Both the position numbers and the translations under genes were made by a program. Positions 11,588-24,825 of a DNA stretch of 64,000 nt are shown here, piece after piece (within the stretch, counting starts at the first letter, position 1; the number at the start of each line of letters is the position of its first letter). This DNA comes from Stratiolaelaps scimitus (Eukaryota > Arthropoda > Arachnida > Mesostigmata > Laelapidae), in NCBI GenBank assembly GCA_019614645.1, contig JABWDB010000036.1, positions 1,980,001 to 2,044,000 on the forward strand, in the 5' to 3' direction. Below the pieces are notes generated by a model. It made no database searches and was not told the origin of the DNA. It saw nothing but the letters and a program-made list of their open reading frames with translations.

Positions 11588-12195
11588 CACGTTTACAGAA
11601 ACGGTGTCACCTTGCGAATAAAGGGAGCTATTTCACCGCTTCAAGGTAACATAGAGGCTGGACACACCGTTAAATGAGAGAACATTTGATCGACAGTGCC
11701 TGACAATTTCTTGAAGGAAATTTTCTAATTTTCTGCGATGACCTTTAAATATCCTCAATGTGTGAATAGATCTTTCAGATCGAAATCATCCGTCCGGCAT
11801 ACCTTCGAACACCGGAGTCTTCATCAAAGTCTTCATTCATACAGGCTATGCTGTGCATGGTATCTATAGTAAAAACGCCAAAGAGATACGCGCACTGGTG
11901 TCAGGCGCACAACGATAACGACGCCCTAAACCAAAACACAGAATCGATTTCGTCTGGCATTCGGAGGAGAATGGACAGAGATAGCGACGACGTCGATAGC
12001 CTCAATTACTGAAATGGTTAAATATGCATCATGAATGTTATGAATGGGCCTCCATCTCGGGGTGGAGGAACACTTTATATGAAAAGGATACAGGTGCAAT
12101 ACAAGAATAACGTAACGCGAAGCTCAAACCAAAGCCTTAGTTAGGATCGCTCAGAGGATACTGAGGACTCATGGTGAGAATGGTAATGTAATGGT

Positions 12196-12227
12196 AATGT
12201 ACAGTATGGAAGATCATACTGTACATT
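12196..12227. repeat. Short perfect hairpin
   Basis: AATGTACAGTATG (12196-12208) pairs perfectly with CATACTGTACATT (12215-12227) across a 6-nt loop. It is too short for a typical miRNA precursor, and its role is unknown. Confidence 0.8.
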
Positions 12228-13093
12228 GTATACTGCATGCCAATCAACCGTTTACAAATGATACAATTCTTACATATGACACCTAAGATAATGATGAAGA
12301 TATAGAATATTCTGTCGTAATAAATTTAGTAAGAAAGACGTAAATGATTTGTTGTTCAATTTTGTCCTAGTCCAATGATTATTCATAGGCAGAGACAGGT
12401 ATGTGTGATCCTGTAGTCACTATCCGATCGGTGGGGCGTTGTTATAATATATATATATATATATGAGGCATTTTATGGCAGGAATAAGTGGTATTAGCCA
12501 TCTGCGTAAACTTCAGAGTTATTATAGGATACACTCACAAGATGACTTATATAATTTAGAAGTAAGATTTCGTAGAGCCAAGCTTTCATCCTCTTCCTAA
12601 ATAAATAGTCTGCAATTAGAGTTGAGTTTGAGAGCACCGAGATCCGAAGAATATAGGAATTGTGGTCCGAGGGATGAGTGCGTGGACATCTATGCTTAAT
12701 TATGGACCCTACTATACTAATTATAAGAGTCATCGTTGTCTAAACTCTACTATTGGCCTGTGGACCCCTGTAAGGGCCAAGGCGAGAGGGGAGTCGATGC
12801 GGACGGCTGTATGCCGATGCTGACCATATATATGTACACATACACACTAGCATTCAGTTGTTAAGACTTCAGCGAGAACCCTAGCGAATACTTGAACTAG
12901 AGTGGCTAAGGCTTCGGCTTCACGAGCTCGTTCGCCCTTCCTCGTAAAGTGGCCACATAGTGGCGGGGGTGTGAATTTTGGCTTTTAATCGACCAGACCC
13001 GAGCCGAGACCCGTTTCATCGCGAAGCGTCCAATGCTTCCTGCCTCGAAGGGTGTCATCAACAACTCTTTCATTTCACTTCACTCGCTTGAAG

Positions 13094-13119
13094 GCTGACC
13101 CACGTTCGGGTCAGCTTTT
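13094..13119 (+). repeat. Stem-loop followed by TTTT
   Basis: GCTGACCC and GGGTCAGC pair across a 6-nt loop (ACGTTC), and TTTT follows. The stem resembles the GGCTG...CAGCC hairpin at the end of SINE-1 copies. The T run resembles a Pol III stop, so it may be a SINE remnant. Confidence 0.5.
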
Positions 13120-14884
13120 GCATTGACCACGCGTTCCTTGCCATTGCTGTTTAGAGGATGTCCGGCCACACGAGCCGCCGTTTGCAGAATACCCACGTTT
13201 CAACTACAGGCAGCATTCATCGGCGAGCACGGAGGGAACAGCAAAGGCACATTCTTGCTCTTACGCGAACACCCCACAATCCGCGGGGATCATGGGGGTA
13301 CGACTGACGACGGTAACTATCGGCCTGACCTGCCACTGTCTGTGTGTGCGTATATGTGTGTGTTCTGAGCCGATCCCCTCGACCTGGAACTCTGCGCTGA
13401 GCCTGGTGTGGCTGGGCACAGCGGCTCGGTCGCGGAATGAGACTGGTGGCTGCGGCAGCAGTAGCTACAGCATTGCTGGTCGTTGCTCAAGAGGTGCGAA
13501 AACCTTGGGACTTATGGGCATTGGGGAAAACGAGACTGGATTGGGTGGTGAGACATGAAGAGACTTTACGGGGGAGGAAACATCGAAGGGGGAAGCTTGT
13601 TCCCGCTTGGGGCAGGTCGGCGAGAACGGGGCGAAGCAGGCTCCTTGTAAACGGGCCAAACGCAGAGCGATGGATGGGGTTTTGTGTAGGTGGTAGGAAG
13701 CTGGCGTTCGCGCGCCGGGGGCGCGGGGGTGACTGGGGCTAATGATGTCCCTGAGGAGGATGAGGAGAAAGCTGACGGGTAGCTGTTATCAGTGGAACGG
13801 GTCGCGGCCGTCGAGGTACTCGAACAGCGGGATTGTTTAACCCGATTAATGACGCCAAGCGCGGAGGCGAGTACGAGCAGCAGAATCAACGGCAAGCGGC
13901 GGCCAGTGCCTGCCTGCCTGCTGGCAGGAGCAGTAAGAAGTCGTGTGATGACGACGAGAGGTGTGAGTGATGACTAGAGATTGCAGGAAGAGAAAGCTTT
14001 GAAGTATGCAAAAATCCTGTACTGTCTGTAAGAAAACGCTTAGCCCTTTATACAGGTTGATACACATGGAGACGCATATGTCGAAATGTAATAAGCTTAT
14101 TGTGTACAAAGGTTGGCTTCCAGGCCGCCCGACACCAGAAAATCAAGGTTCCATTCGAACTACTCTGTGCATTTTAGTGCTTTCAATTCAATTCTAGTAC
14201 ACCTTTATTGAGCAACGGGGAGTGTATTATAGTCAATCAATCACACAAATTTTGATAGTAATATGGTTACACACATAACACACAACCCCATAGCTAAGGG
14301 AGGCAGGAGAGCAGGTCTCTTTAGAGGTGGAGGACAAAAAAATATAGCTGCTATATCTGGTAGTAGAAACTTAGAAACTGAGTGAATTGGAATAAAAACG
14401 GAAATGTTTCTTAATTAAACTAAACAGGAGCAGCAGCTCTTTCTATCGAGTCGTCTCAAACGGTGTCTGCTGTGCATTTCACCAGGAGAGTTTGTAGCCA
14501 GTGATTCCTACGGAGGGAACCATCGCAAAGGAGGCTGGTGTCACGTTCTTCGAGAGTTCCAGACGATATGCTGGTGTCCCTTAAGGGTCCGCATTGGATT
14601 AATTGATTGGCATTAGCTTACATTCGTCAATAAGATTTTGCATTAACTTTGAACTGTTCCGACTTTTATATGACGCTTTTGTTTGGCCACGTGAAGAGTC
14701 GCTTCCTGAACGTCCTTCTCAGGCTATATACTTCTTAGAATATACTAGACGATCGGATGAGGGCAGCAGCTCATTGGAGTGATTCAGAAATTGCGGTACG
14801 TTTGATATACGGCATGCTCTGATGGGGGCGAACTAAACGAGAAAGTTTATACTAAAGCCAATAAGGACGTCGTATTCTCGGAAG

Positions 14885-14920
14885 GGGTAAGGGTAAGGAT
14901 TTATTGGTTTATTAAAGGAT
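14885..14920 (-). repeat. SINE-2 tail fragment
   Basis: On the minus strand this reads TCCTTTAATAAACCAATAAA followed by TCCTTACCC, the same tail as in the copies at 27621 and 51948. No tRNA-like head is visible. Confidence 0.7.
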
Positions 14921-15239
14921 ATATAATATCGATAATAGCGTGTGATTCCTAGTGTCGATATCCAAGGTGTGTATCGCCGGTATTGTAAACGTGAGATGGA
15001 ACAATGTGATATATTTACACAGAGCGTTTATGCTATCAATAACGAGAACGTTTATAATAGTAATAACGGCATACAGGCTGTGTCAAAATTCATAGTGAAT
15101 ATTTTGTTCAAAGGAATTGTATTGTACTGAGGAGGCCTTAGTGATTCTCACACAATATATATTTTTCAAAGCAGATCATTCCGCGAAAACCACGATCTCA
15201 ATTGACAGTTATCAGTTGACTAAAAATCAATAGCAGTAG

Positions 15240-15330
15240 CAGCAGTTGTTAGATAAGAATTGCCGCATGCAGTACCGCGGACGTTAAATGTTGGCTGTGG
15301 GTCAGCCCGGAAAATTTTGTTTTTTTTTAG
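15240..15330 (+). repeat. SINE-1 tail fragment (copy E)
   Basis: It contains GTTAAATGTTGGCTGTGGG and CAGCCCGGAAAATTTTG followed by a T run. This matches the tail hairpin of the other SINE-1 copies. The tRNA-like head is missing. Confidence 0.7.
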
Positions 15331-15367
15331 TTCGATAAGAATTGAATCCATCACGCTTGATGTCGTT

Positions 15368-15508
15368 GTTTATTCAAACATACAATAATTACGAATTATT
15401 TGGGGGGGGGGGATTAGTTGGGGACCGGGGCCGAGGCCGACATTGTCCCGAGGAAGGCGATGGCATTGCCTCTCTGTCTCACAGCGAGAGACAGGCGTTG
15501 CAGAAGGA
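15368..15508 (-). mobile_element. 5'-truncated LINE fragment (3' end only)
   Basis: On the minus strand this matches the end of LINE ORF2 (GAGGCAATGCCATCGCCTTC and CGGGACA), the C-homopolymer, and a tail CCAAATAATTCGTAATTATTG ending in TTTGAATAAA. It corresponds to about 7436-7575 of the full LINE. The truncation point abuts the hairpin at 15511. It is an ordinary 5'-truncated retrotransposition product. Confidence 0.85.
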
Positions 15509-15510
15509 AC

Positions 15511-15574
15511 GAAGCTTGATTAGTTAATTAGACATAGAATTTCCATTGTATGTCAAATTAACTAATCAAGCTTC
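15511..15574. repeat. 25-bp-arm hairpin next to the LINE fragment
   Basis: The arm starting GAAGCTTGATTAGTTAATT (15511-15535) pairs with 15550-15574 with one mismatch across a 14-nt loop. The stem size is similar to a short miRNA precursor. It begins two bases after the truncated LINE end, so it may instead be produced by the insertion event. Confidence 0.9.
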
Positions 15575-18370
15575 TTTTCTTCTTACCTACGAATAGCCAC
15601 TGAGTCTATCTGCTTCTTCAGGGGGGTACCACTCAAACGCCACTGTGGCTATAAAATACTGAAACAGCCTCGTTGCAGAGCATTTTAATGTACATTGTTC
15701 TTGATACAATCAGGCCTCTCTCTTGACGGAATTGTGGATGTAGACTATCTTTGCGTTTGGCGTGCTCCCCGTGCCTGGTGATGCCTTCGCAATAAATGCA
15801 TGAGGTAGGGGACGTTGGCTGTCATACTTGCTCAGGCTACCTATACGCGTTTGCACCTGGAAGTATTTCGACGAATTGTAGCGAAATTGCGATTTCTTTC
15901 AAATGGAAACTCAAAGGGATTCAGCAACGAAACAGTGATGGATCCATCCAATGTTGCGTGTACATCCATCTATCTATAAACGATGATAATCAGGTGTGCA
16001 GATTTGAACAGCTGCGAACCATCTTATGAACTCTATTTGCATGTGAAAGTTGGCTGTCTTTTTGAAAGAAGAGGAAGTTCAAACTTGATATGTCGCTATG
16101 AACGATGGCGACGGCTAAGAGGCGAAACGGGCCCGGAATCTCATGTTCCAAAAGGCTGAGCACACCGTGGCGATATGCTGAATCGGCTGACTTCATCGCT
16201 TGAATCCGGTTCCGTAAATTTCAACAAGGGTATAGTTTCCGCAGCATCCGATACCTCCGAAAGCATCGCCAGTCTTGAGCGAATGTTACAATTAGCAGTC
16301 GTTTTTTTACGAACACTTATTGTTATTAAATATCACTCGGTGGGATAGCTTATTATTACTAATTATAGTCCAGTTTCGTAAATTTTGTTAAAAGCTAAAT
16401 TTTATGGATCAAAAGTTCAATACTCTGCAGCGAAGGCATTTTTGCTTTGGGTATTTGGCTAGACGAGTTGGCGTTTAGGTAGTACAAAGTCACAATGTAG
16501 GTAAAAGCCACAATAAATACAGCTTAATAAACTCACCTGGGGGAGTTGATTTTGTGTGGGGTATACAGATCTCATACTTTTAGACAATCGGCCGTTACTC
16601 GGGAAAATATTCTTGTAATTTCACTACCACACATGCTGAAATTAAAATTACCGTTAATTGATCTTTTGCTACTTCTGCTTAGTTTTAATCGGCTGACCTA
16701 AGGGAGACCTTAAATCAAAGAGCAGCGCCTGCTCAGCACTCATTTCTCGTTTTCTGCATTGAGCCAGAGGGTCGCGTCAATTCGTCTCAGATCCTTAGCA
16801 TTTGACGATGGTCCTCAGACGTCGGACTCGCGCTTTTAGCTTCAACTCGGGCGTTAGCAGGTTTCCGAGGAAACGAGGGCAGGCAGTTGGTAAATGATGT
16901 CTGGAAAGTTGCCGCTGCCAACTATCTCCATAGACAAGCGGTGATTTCTTCAGGTGGAGAAGGGACGCGACGTTTTCCAGTCCTAGGTTATTTCAGGACG
17001 TTCCCGACACTTCAAGGCTGGTGAAGGAATCCAACGGGGAAATTCGTCAGCTAGAAACCACGGTGATTGACCGCACGCTATCCCTTGGGATTTTCAGAGA
17101 AGCGCTCAGAGGCAACTAATGACATCGACTATCGTTGTTGATACGGTCCATTTGCTGGAGGTTGTCCCAGAACAGGTAAACGTGGACAATGCTCAGTGAG
17201 GTTCGAAAATTTTATGGAACACTGAATGGATTTCGGAGTGGTACCCACCGGTCAGTCGACATTCAGCAGGGTCATAGGTGTGTCCCTATTCTTAGCCACC
17301 GTTACAGTTCCCTCCGATACTCCGGAATCCTCGACGCGGTATACCAAAGCGGCGGTGGCAGCTCAGCTGACGTACAACTGATGGTCGCCTGTGGGAATCG
17401 TTTTAGGGGTACGGGTGCGACGAAGCTTCGAGCAAGAAAGAGCACAATACAATGGATATACGGCTTAATCCCCCTCGAACCGGAGACAATGTACGGCTTT
17501 GAGAATAACATTGTATTTTACCACAATCACATATTTATTCATTAATTAAGGAACATATACACGATAGAACAGCTCTTCATCGAAATTAGTTCGGTCTCAC
17601 TGCGATTATCATTACCACAATCATCATAAACCAGTGAACCAGTGAATTCATTCCTAGACATCGGTAACATCACTTCAGTCAGCTCATCAAATACAGAGAG
17701 AGGCACCCCAAACATTGCGCAAATGTTGACTGTGTTCCCAGCAAAGCAGTCGGCAGCGATGGTTATCAAAAGCAACTACCAACGGTGGCATTTATACACA
17801 ATACCTCGCGGTTGTCGCGACCGCATTTATTTGCCATCACCGAATTTCACCAGGTGAGTTGAATGGTTTACAGAATATCAGAGAATCACGGTGTGATTTC
17901 GTTCGAAGCTAAACAAACAACTATTCTACCGCAACTCGAAATATGTGTGATTACAGTGTCTCGACATTCTTACCACACCACCCTCGCTATAGACACGTGC
18001 TCACGCGGTGAGTAAATAATTGCAAGACGCTCTATTTAGCCGAGTTTGAGCAAGGAGTGATATGAGAAAAAAAACATGGCGACGTGCACAGTGATTTTGT
18101 ATGATGCTTTGTTTAACTTTAACAGTACAAAAAACGTACGAGAGAGAGTGAGAGAGGGTACCCGGTGTCTGTCAGACTCATTTAAAATAATTTACATTGT
18201 ATTCTATAGGTGTTAATATGAATTCATTTGGAGGAGCTTCATTGGTATAGTTCAGTTATAGTTCACTCTGATTTCTATTCCTATGCCATTCACATTGAGC
18301 TCGCATCTGCGCAGAACACACCGTAGTCGCAAAATCGTACATTTTAGCAAAACCGCATTGATAGCCTAAT
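15575..18370. other. Intergenic stretch
   Basis: I see no gene, RNA or clear repeat here. Open frames are short and lack recognisable motifs. Base composition is average for the window. Confidence 0.55.
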
Positions 18371-18478
18371 TTGCTTTTTCCCTGCTGACCTTCAGCTGTT
18401 CCCGTATCTGACAAGCCTCAGCGGTTAACCTTAAAGTATTACTATATTATGAGGACCTGTCGGGGCCACCTTTGCTCA
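18371..18478 (-). repeat. Repeat-3 copy
   Basis: On the minus strand this reads GCAAAGGTGGCCCCGACAGG, later GAGGCTTGTCAGATACGGG and AGCTGAAGGTCAGC. It matches the plus-strand copy at 61001-61104 almost throughout, and the 28131 copy in its core. It ends in a hairpin followed by an A-rich run, as a short retroposed element would. Confidence 0.8.
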
Positions 18479-18696
18479 TGTTTTTTTCTACCGTACTCGT
18501 CCCCGGCAAGGATCTTCAGGTAAAGAACGATGATAAAAAACTCCAAAGATTCTCTCGTCTGACAGGATCGAGCAGGTATCGATAGCCAGCCAGGCTATTC
18601 AACATTAGAACAGAAAACGTCGTTCTCGTTAATTCTCGCTTCTTCACTTCCTGGACACCCTGTACAATCACGTGCAACTAGTAGCAACCCGCTGTC

Positions 18697-18880
18697 GAGC
18701 CGCGGGGTGGCCTGGTGGTGCATTTGTGTGCGTCTTGCAATCGTAGGTGCACGGGTTCGATCCCCGCCGTTGCACGTGTCCATTCAAAAAGGGGTCGTCC
18801 GTCTCCTGAAGTAACGCCGAGAAGAAGTTTTTACCGTGAACGCAAAATGTTGACCGGGCATTAGCATGGAAATCATTTTT
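18697..18880 (+). mobile_element. SINE-1 copy A (tRNA-derived)
   Basis: GGGTGGCCTGGTGG at about 18705-18718 resembles a Pol III A box. GGTTCGATCCC at 18754-18764 is a good B box, followed by CGCCGTTGCAC. The acceptor ends do not pair, so this is not a tRNA gene. The rest aligns with SINE-1 copies B and D (AAGGGGTCGTCC...). Internal Pol III promoter boxes are the defining feature of tRNA-derived SINEs. Confidence 0.85.
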
Positions 18881-21338
18881 TAGTCTCAATGCGGTGCATG
18901 CTGCGCGCAATCTGAACTTCGTTCCCCCTCGAGTACCTCCGAAGACTCGGTAGAAACGTTAGTTGGTGGCAATGTGTATAGAAATACACCTACGTATTAT
19001 TATTATTATTATTATGATGATGATTATTGTCGAAGTCGTGAGAAGCACACATCGAGATTGATTCATCGTATGTGGTAAAGTAAAGGGAAGCCCATATATT
19101 GCACGGTTCATACGTGAAACTAGCTGCATCTTAACAAAGCGCACTCAGTATAGCGTCACGTAGATTCGTCCACTACTTTCCATGAGTGTTTTATCATCAA
19201 CGTCACCCATATTGCAACGCAGTAGTTGTTCCCGCCTCATCCTCATGGTGAAGTCGGAATCCCCACCCACTCGTAAAAGCTGTCTGGCCCACTGTGTCCA
19301 GGTTATTTTAGGTGTAGGGTTATGCCTCAAACTTACACACTACAGTGCGACCAACACCTATGAGTCAAGTCACTTAAGGCTAAATTATGGTACATATATA
19401 GATCGATCATATATATATATATATCACCTCATCGCCGTCCCAGTACAAACTCCGATTTATACACCACACCTATTAAGACTAAACCTTTTCGTCCATATCT
19501 CCTATAAGTTCATAGGATAAATGCGGCGTATTTCTCTCAGTAGGCAGGTGAAGATGCTGGTTAAACTAACATCTTTGGTAGCGCTCCATCTTTATTACTT
19601 AGTTTTCTTGCTTGATTTATTCTCTCTCATCATAACCACATGTCTCTTTCTTTCTCTCTCTCTCTCTCTCTCAATGTCTCTCTCTCATAATACTAGAATC
19701 ACGCTCACACATCTCTGTTTACCACAAAAACAATTATAGATAAATTCGTATTTATATAGGTCGCTTTTTTTGTTGTCGTCCCTGTCTTCGCTGAGGACCG
19801 CACAGTGGTTGGGTATCGATCGCATCGATGATTACTTTTGTCGTTGGAAAACGAACCGTCGAAATGATGGGGATGGGTTTCCACAGTGCGGCTCATCGTT
19901 GCCGTCCCGGTCCGCGAAGGCGACGAGCTTCAGCATCCAATGACACCTTCGACTTCAATTGCAACTACGATCCCGCCATTGCTAACAGCAGTGATGGTAT
20001 AGGGAGGGTTGGATATATTGTGAGCAAGGCGGTAAGCACAGGGACAGACTGATAGACATACATACGTGCCGAGACACATTTACAATGGGCACCTGTGTAA
20101 CAGAGTTTGATTAATTGTCATTATATAAAAGTAGTCGAACATTACATTTTCGAGAAAAGGATCAGTTGACCTTTTTCGTTCGTCACTTCTTCGTCAGTGC
20201 TACAAGACTGTCACCACCATTATTATTATTATTTATGATGATTATTATTATCATCATTATTATTAATTAGTAAGCACATCATTGTTACAATCTTTCATGC
20301 TCTTGGAAGATTGACCCGCGAGGTTGTATTGTAAGAACGTACAATATGCTTCCCTCACCACCCGGCGACACGAGACATATTATAGAAACACGCTGTTGGA
20401 TACTGCCAATAACGTCTGTCTACCCAGAGATGCATAATCTGCTAAAATCTAAAAATCCGACATATTCTTGTAATACCGTTAAATGCTTAATTAAATTATT
20501 TGTGGACTTTTCTCCGGAACGAGAAGCAAAAAACCAAAGAAAAACGAAACGGACATGTCGACATTTCTCTCCTTTCGAAGATCTGCATTTGTTCATTTGC
20601 GCACAACAGAGCCGTCGATCGATCGACCTGATGTAAATCTTCATTGTCACGCTGTCCCAACCGAGGTGAATGCGAGATGTAAGCCAATTGTTACCGTTCG
20701 AGTAAATGTAGGTAGGGGCCAATACTCCGTTCATGAGTTCATATTTTTGCTACAAATAACCTGAGCAAATTTCCCATGCTGACCTACAGTAAACGCCTAA
20801 CGTCCACGCAAATGGTCAAACGTATTTTCTGTCTATAAATAACCTGCTTTTTTGTTTGGCTTGTTAACCAACACAGTGTTAGAAACGCAGTCATATACGA
20901 CAGGGCGTTTTATTCCTGTCGCGTCGATGCCGGCGTTGATCTTCCCTCGAATTTGTCACTATCTGTTTAGCCTCTTTCATGCAAAACTTGCATAAATGTT
21001 ACTATACACAATAGGGGTTCGATCAATTAGCGCTTCGCGATAATCAGCGCAAATCATCCGCACACACTCGTATACAACGATCACACGAAATTGACAAAAG
21101 GACTATTCGTTAGCAGATACAGATGTAACAGTAGCAATATTTGAGCGCTGTCATCAGCCATTGACACTGTTATACTATGATGATACCTCCGTCCCCCTGA
21201 TCCACAATCCAACTGGATTTACACTCATAATGCATCTGACGCATTATTACTATTATTACTTAGTGAATTTACTATCTGACAGTATATTTCGCTCTCTATA
21301 TGTCATTCTATAATCTCCTGTTTTTTTTTGTCACAAAT
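18881..21338. other. Intergenic stretch downstream of FAAH2
   Basis: Nothing gene-like is seen. There are ATT repeats at about 18997-19012 and 20220-20265, a short (TA)n near 19410 and a CT run at 19654-19672. The 3' end of the FAAH2 transcript should lie at the right edge. Confidence 0.55.
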
Positions 21339-21344
21339 TTTATT
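21339..21344 (-). terminator. Poly(A) signal of FAAH2
   Basis: AATAAA on the minus strand lies about 50 bases after the FAAH2 stop codon. Confidence 0.7.
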
Positions 21345-21393
21345 AAATCACGCGGTATAAGGCATCAATAGCTAAGATATTTGCTTGCCAGCC

Positions 21394-21492
21394 TTATGCT
21401 TTACTACTGGGATCCCGCCATCCACCGAAGATTCGTTCGATTTCCTCTGCGACGGCGAGGCACAACCTATCTTGATTTCGTCCAGCAACCAC
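21394..21492 (-). CDS. FAAH2: FAAH2 exon 8 (C-terminus)
   Basis: After acceptor CATTGCAG it encodes VVAGRNQDRLCLAVAEEIER, then IFGGWRDPSSKA and TAA at 21394-21396. VVAG...LCLAVA..IE..FGGW is the standard end of FAAH2-type amidases. Confidence 0.95.
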   Translation of the reverse strand: MVAGRNQDRLCLAVAEEIERIFGGWRDPSSKA

Positions 21493-21659
21493 CTGCAATG
21501 TAAGAAGCACAAAGAAGATGAGCAAGTCTGTCTAGTACACATGAATTTCTCTGTCACAGAGGGGGGACTGATGGACGGAGTACCCTTGTTTAGAATAGAG
21601 GGAATTCGATGAGACGATAAAATGCTATTTGAAAGGTAGAACAAGCGCATACAGATATA

Positions 21660-21700
<41 letters not shown>

Positions 21701-23745
21701 CTGCAGATATTTATCCTACGTTAATAGGTTATCACCTTTATACGTTTCCCGCACAGCATTCTATAGGCGGATCGCCCTATCAAGAGCGTAGCCGAGTGTT
21801 GCTTTTACCGAGGATATACTCACGGCTTGAAAATGCTCAAAACAATATGATGTAACAACACAATGAGATATTGGTGCGCTCGAACACCGCCCTCTCATGT
21901 TCGTGAAGCCAAACCTGAATTCCAACTGGAAGACCACTGTGTTCCCCCAGACGGACCGCGCACGCGGTCACCGGCAACCGCAGGACATTGAAGATTCCTG
22001 CGTAGGCGAAGTTGAATCCGCGAAACACCGGCGTCCGATGCTTCGGCGCTGGCTCAGGATGCGTCGGGCACAGGAAGACAGCATCTCGATCGTTCAGAAG
22101 ATCAGCGAATTCCTGCTCCAACTCACGTCCAAGGGCAACATAACGGCGACTCGTCTACGTGTGTGTGTGTGTGTGTAAGGGCAAAACGAACATTTGTAAA
22201 TGGTGTATACATCCTAGTGGCTAGGCAATAAGGTGCGACTGCTTCTGCATGCGTTCAAATGTGCCCAGGTTGGATCAGGATGCTCATCCCAACAATAATC
22301 ATGTGAAACCTTGAGAACATCGATATTGAAGTAGAGAATTTAGGGGAAAAAATTCGCGGGAAGATGGAGCAGTGAAAATATTGAGTCGTCATTATCACGA
22401 AGTTAGATAAAAGGTATAACTTCGCTATATATATTATATAATTATGTGCTGTATTTTGCAAATAACGAGGGGTCGACGTTTCACGACAAATCACTAAAGG
22501 TGCAGGCTATAAACGGTTGTTTGTTTCTAACTATTGAGTGGTTGTTGGAGTTGGCCCTCCAGATTCATCTGGAGGATTTCCAACCGGTCATGTGTTGACG
22601 CTTAACCGAAAGTGCTGGACTTCCGCCTGAATCTACAAAGGCATACCTCTGACTCCTTCGAAGGAAGATACTTTTCGCCAACCGTTAGAAAGACCGCTGG
22701 AAACGTATGCTTCGACTGGCCGGCTGTCCACTTCAGCATCTCGACGATGGGGTGCGAGATCGTTGAGCCGGAATTTCGCAATACTTCAATAAATTTTGGA
22801 CAATCGCCGGACATCATTAAATGATTCCAGATCTCGAACGCGTACGTCATCGATGGAAAGTTGCGCTCCTCGGCCGGCTTCGATGTCAACGTCGACAGAT
22901 ATCCAATCACCTGCGAGCAAAATACAGAAGTTTATAGGTGTGTCAACAGATGAATCCTTCGTGTGTCATCGATTCGCACGGGGTATGTCTAATTCTAATC
23001 TAATTAATAACTGAGCGTTCAAGCAAAGAAAAAAATACAAGACATTTATGCATTTATCGTATATCGTGACTAGCCTACGCAATTTGAAACCTAAACGAAT
23101 CTTCCTTCTGGCTTCATGTGAGTGCCAAAGAAAGATTACAGCATTGTCTCGAGGCGAAGCACAGTTACACGTAAAAAGTAGCAATTTTACGAGCACTTTT
23201 CAAAACATTTCTGATTATATGTACATAGTTTATTCTTTCGAAATTCGACGGATGTCTGCAATCGAATGTTACGCAACTCAGCTGTGACGAGTCGTCATAT
23301 ATTTCATGAGTGAACCATTGCTTTTTTCTGGTACATTGTGGCTCCGTCCGCAAGGGCGGTTCGCATATCACCTTTGTTAAAATTTAATTGGATTGAATAC
23401 AACCAGGGTATTAGCTACTTACATCACTTAGTGCTCTCCGCACTTCGTCACTGACAGGCGACATAAGAAAGCTTCGATCTTTGATCTCGTTCATATAGAA
23501 AACTCGGACCTGCCGGAGATCGACTTGCTCATCAAGTCGTAATCTGCTTGTTCCTTCCGGACCTGCTAAGGCGGCTAGCATCGGTCGAAGATCCCGTGCG
23601 TATCGGCACATCGGGCCCGTGCCGAGAAATTCGGCTTGGACATCGACGATCTCGGGGTATTGTCCACTGTTTGACACTACATCTGTAATTCAAACGAGTT
23701 TTTCTTTACTAATTGCTATTTCCATCATGTCTTTCACTGTACACT

Positions 23746-23784
<39 letters not shown>

Positions 23785-24787
23785 GAATTAAAAGTTACAA
23801 TTAGTACACGAGTAGGATTCCCCTTAATTTCAGCCTTATGTTGAACGCACTCATTTAACGCAGAATAACAATATCCATTAAGAGCCTAATTGCTGATTTG
23901 TTCGACTAGTCAGACGTCGTTAGTTGGCGGAACAAATGACTCGAAGGTTAGATGAAAACAGATGTCGATGGGAACCCGCTTCAGTTGAACGCCCGCGGCA
24001 CGAAACTCGGCATCGACTAATGTCATTGAGCCCTCGTTGCCGCTAGTCCTCGTATTCTCTCTATCTCAATGAATGCGCCAGCCTCTGTTCGTGAAACGCA
24101 AGCCTGTTTCAGCCTTGTTAAGCGATGATTTTCAGTGCTAACTTACCTGTAATTATCTACATTTACACTAATATTTATAACACAGACTGATATGGCACTA
24201 CGGATGCGAACACGATCCCTGTGTCCCGCATTCTCCTAAAGGATAACACAAAGTGATACGCACACTTCATTGTACCGCCCACGCAGAATGGGTGTACCGC
24301 AGATGTTTGGCTCCAACGATAACAATGAACGATCGCTCAAGTGAGGACCGAAGCTCTTACTCTCTCTCTCTCTCTCTCTCCCTCGTTCTAGTTCTCTATT
24401 TGTTACGAGGTGTCAGAGCACTTACAGTGACTGAGGCGAGTGCAAAAGGATGTCACATCGATAAGACCTCATCACTATGTGAGCACTTCCGTCAGCTAAA
24501 GTGCGTCTGGGTGTGTGAGTGCAGCTTCTGTTGAAGTTTCTCCGGGAGAGCTATTACGCCGAGAGCGGTCCACTCTAGTGGATAAAGCTTACGCTGTGCC
24601 AAAACCCACAATGTGGCCACCTGCTAAAGGTTTAGTACGATCGGGCAGGGTGGCCTAGGCGGCAAATAAATACATGATCGTTGCGACGATTTAACATTGT
24701 GCCTCGCGAGCTAGGCCTGCTGAAGCAGCCCCACAAGCGCGGTTACTCTGAACAAACTATACAATACTTGCATTTATATAAACCTAA

Positions 24788-24825
<38 letters not shown>

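Larger units (their letters stand above)
11590..15365. other. Intergenic stretch between the viral element and a LINE fragment
   Basis: No gene is recognised. It contains a small (TA)n near 12448-12463, a 13-bp hairpin at 12196-12227, a stem-loop at 13094-13119, GC-richer sequence at about 13280-13950, a SINE-2 tail at 14885-14920 and a SINE-1 tail at 15240-15330. Open frames in the GC-richer part lack ATG starts or overlap on both strands. A frame near 14006 has a chance C2H2-like spacing only. Confidence 0.55.

Noticed and set aside
11068..11649. Plus-strand frame with a long hydrophobic segment overlapping the VP1 phospholipase region
   Set aside because: It is in another frame over a recognised domain, has no ATG at its start and ends in the (TA)n run; most likely a shadow.
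13437..13895. Overlapping GC-rich frames on both strands, one with a signal-peptide-like start
   Set aside because: The minus-strand frame begins with TTG, there are no homologous motifs, and coding looks are explained by GC composition.
14006..14197. C2H2 zinc-finger-like spacing in a 63-codon frame
   Set aside because: A single motif with unusual spacing, no neighbouring fingers and no splice context.
18701..18775. Possible tRNA gene because of good A and B boxes
   Set aside because: The ends do not form an acceptor stem, and similar sequence recurs as part of a longer repeat (SINE-1).
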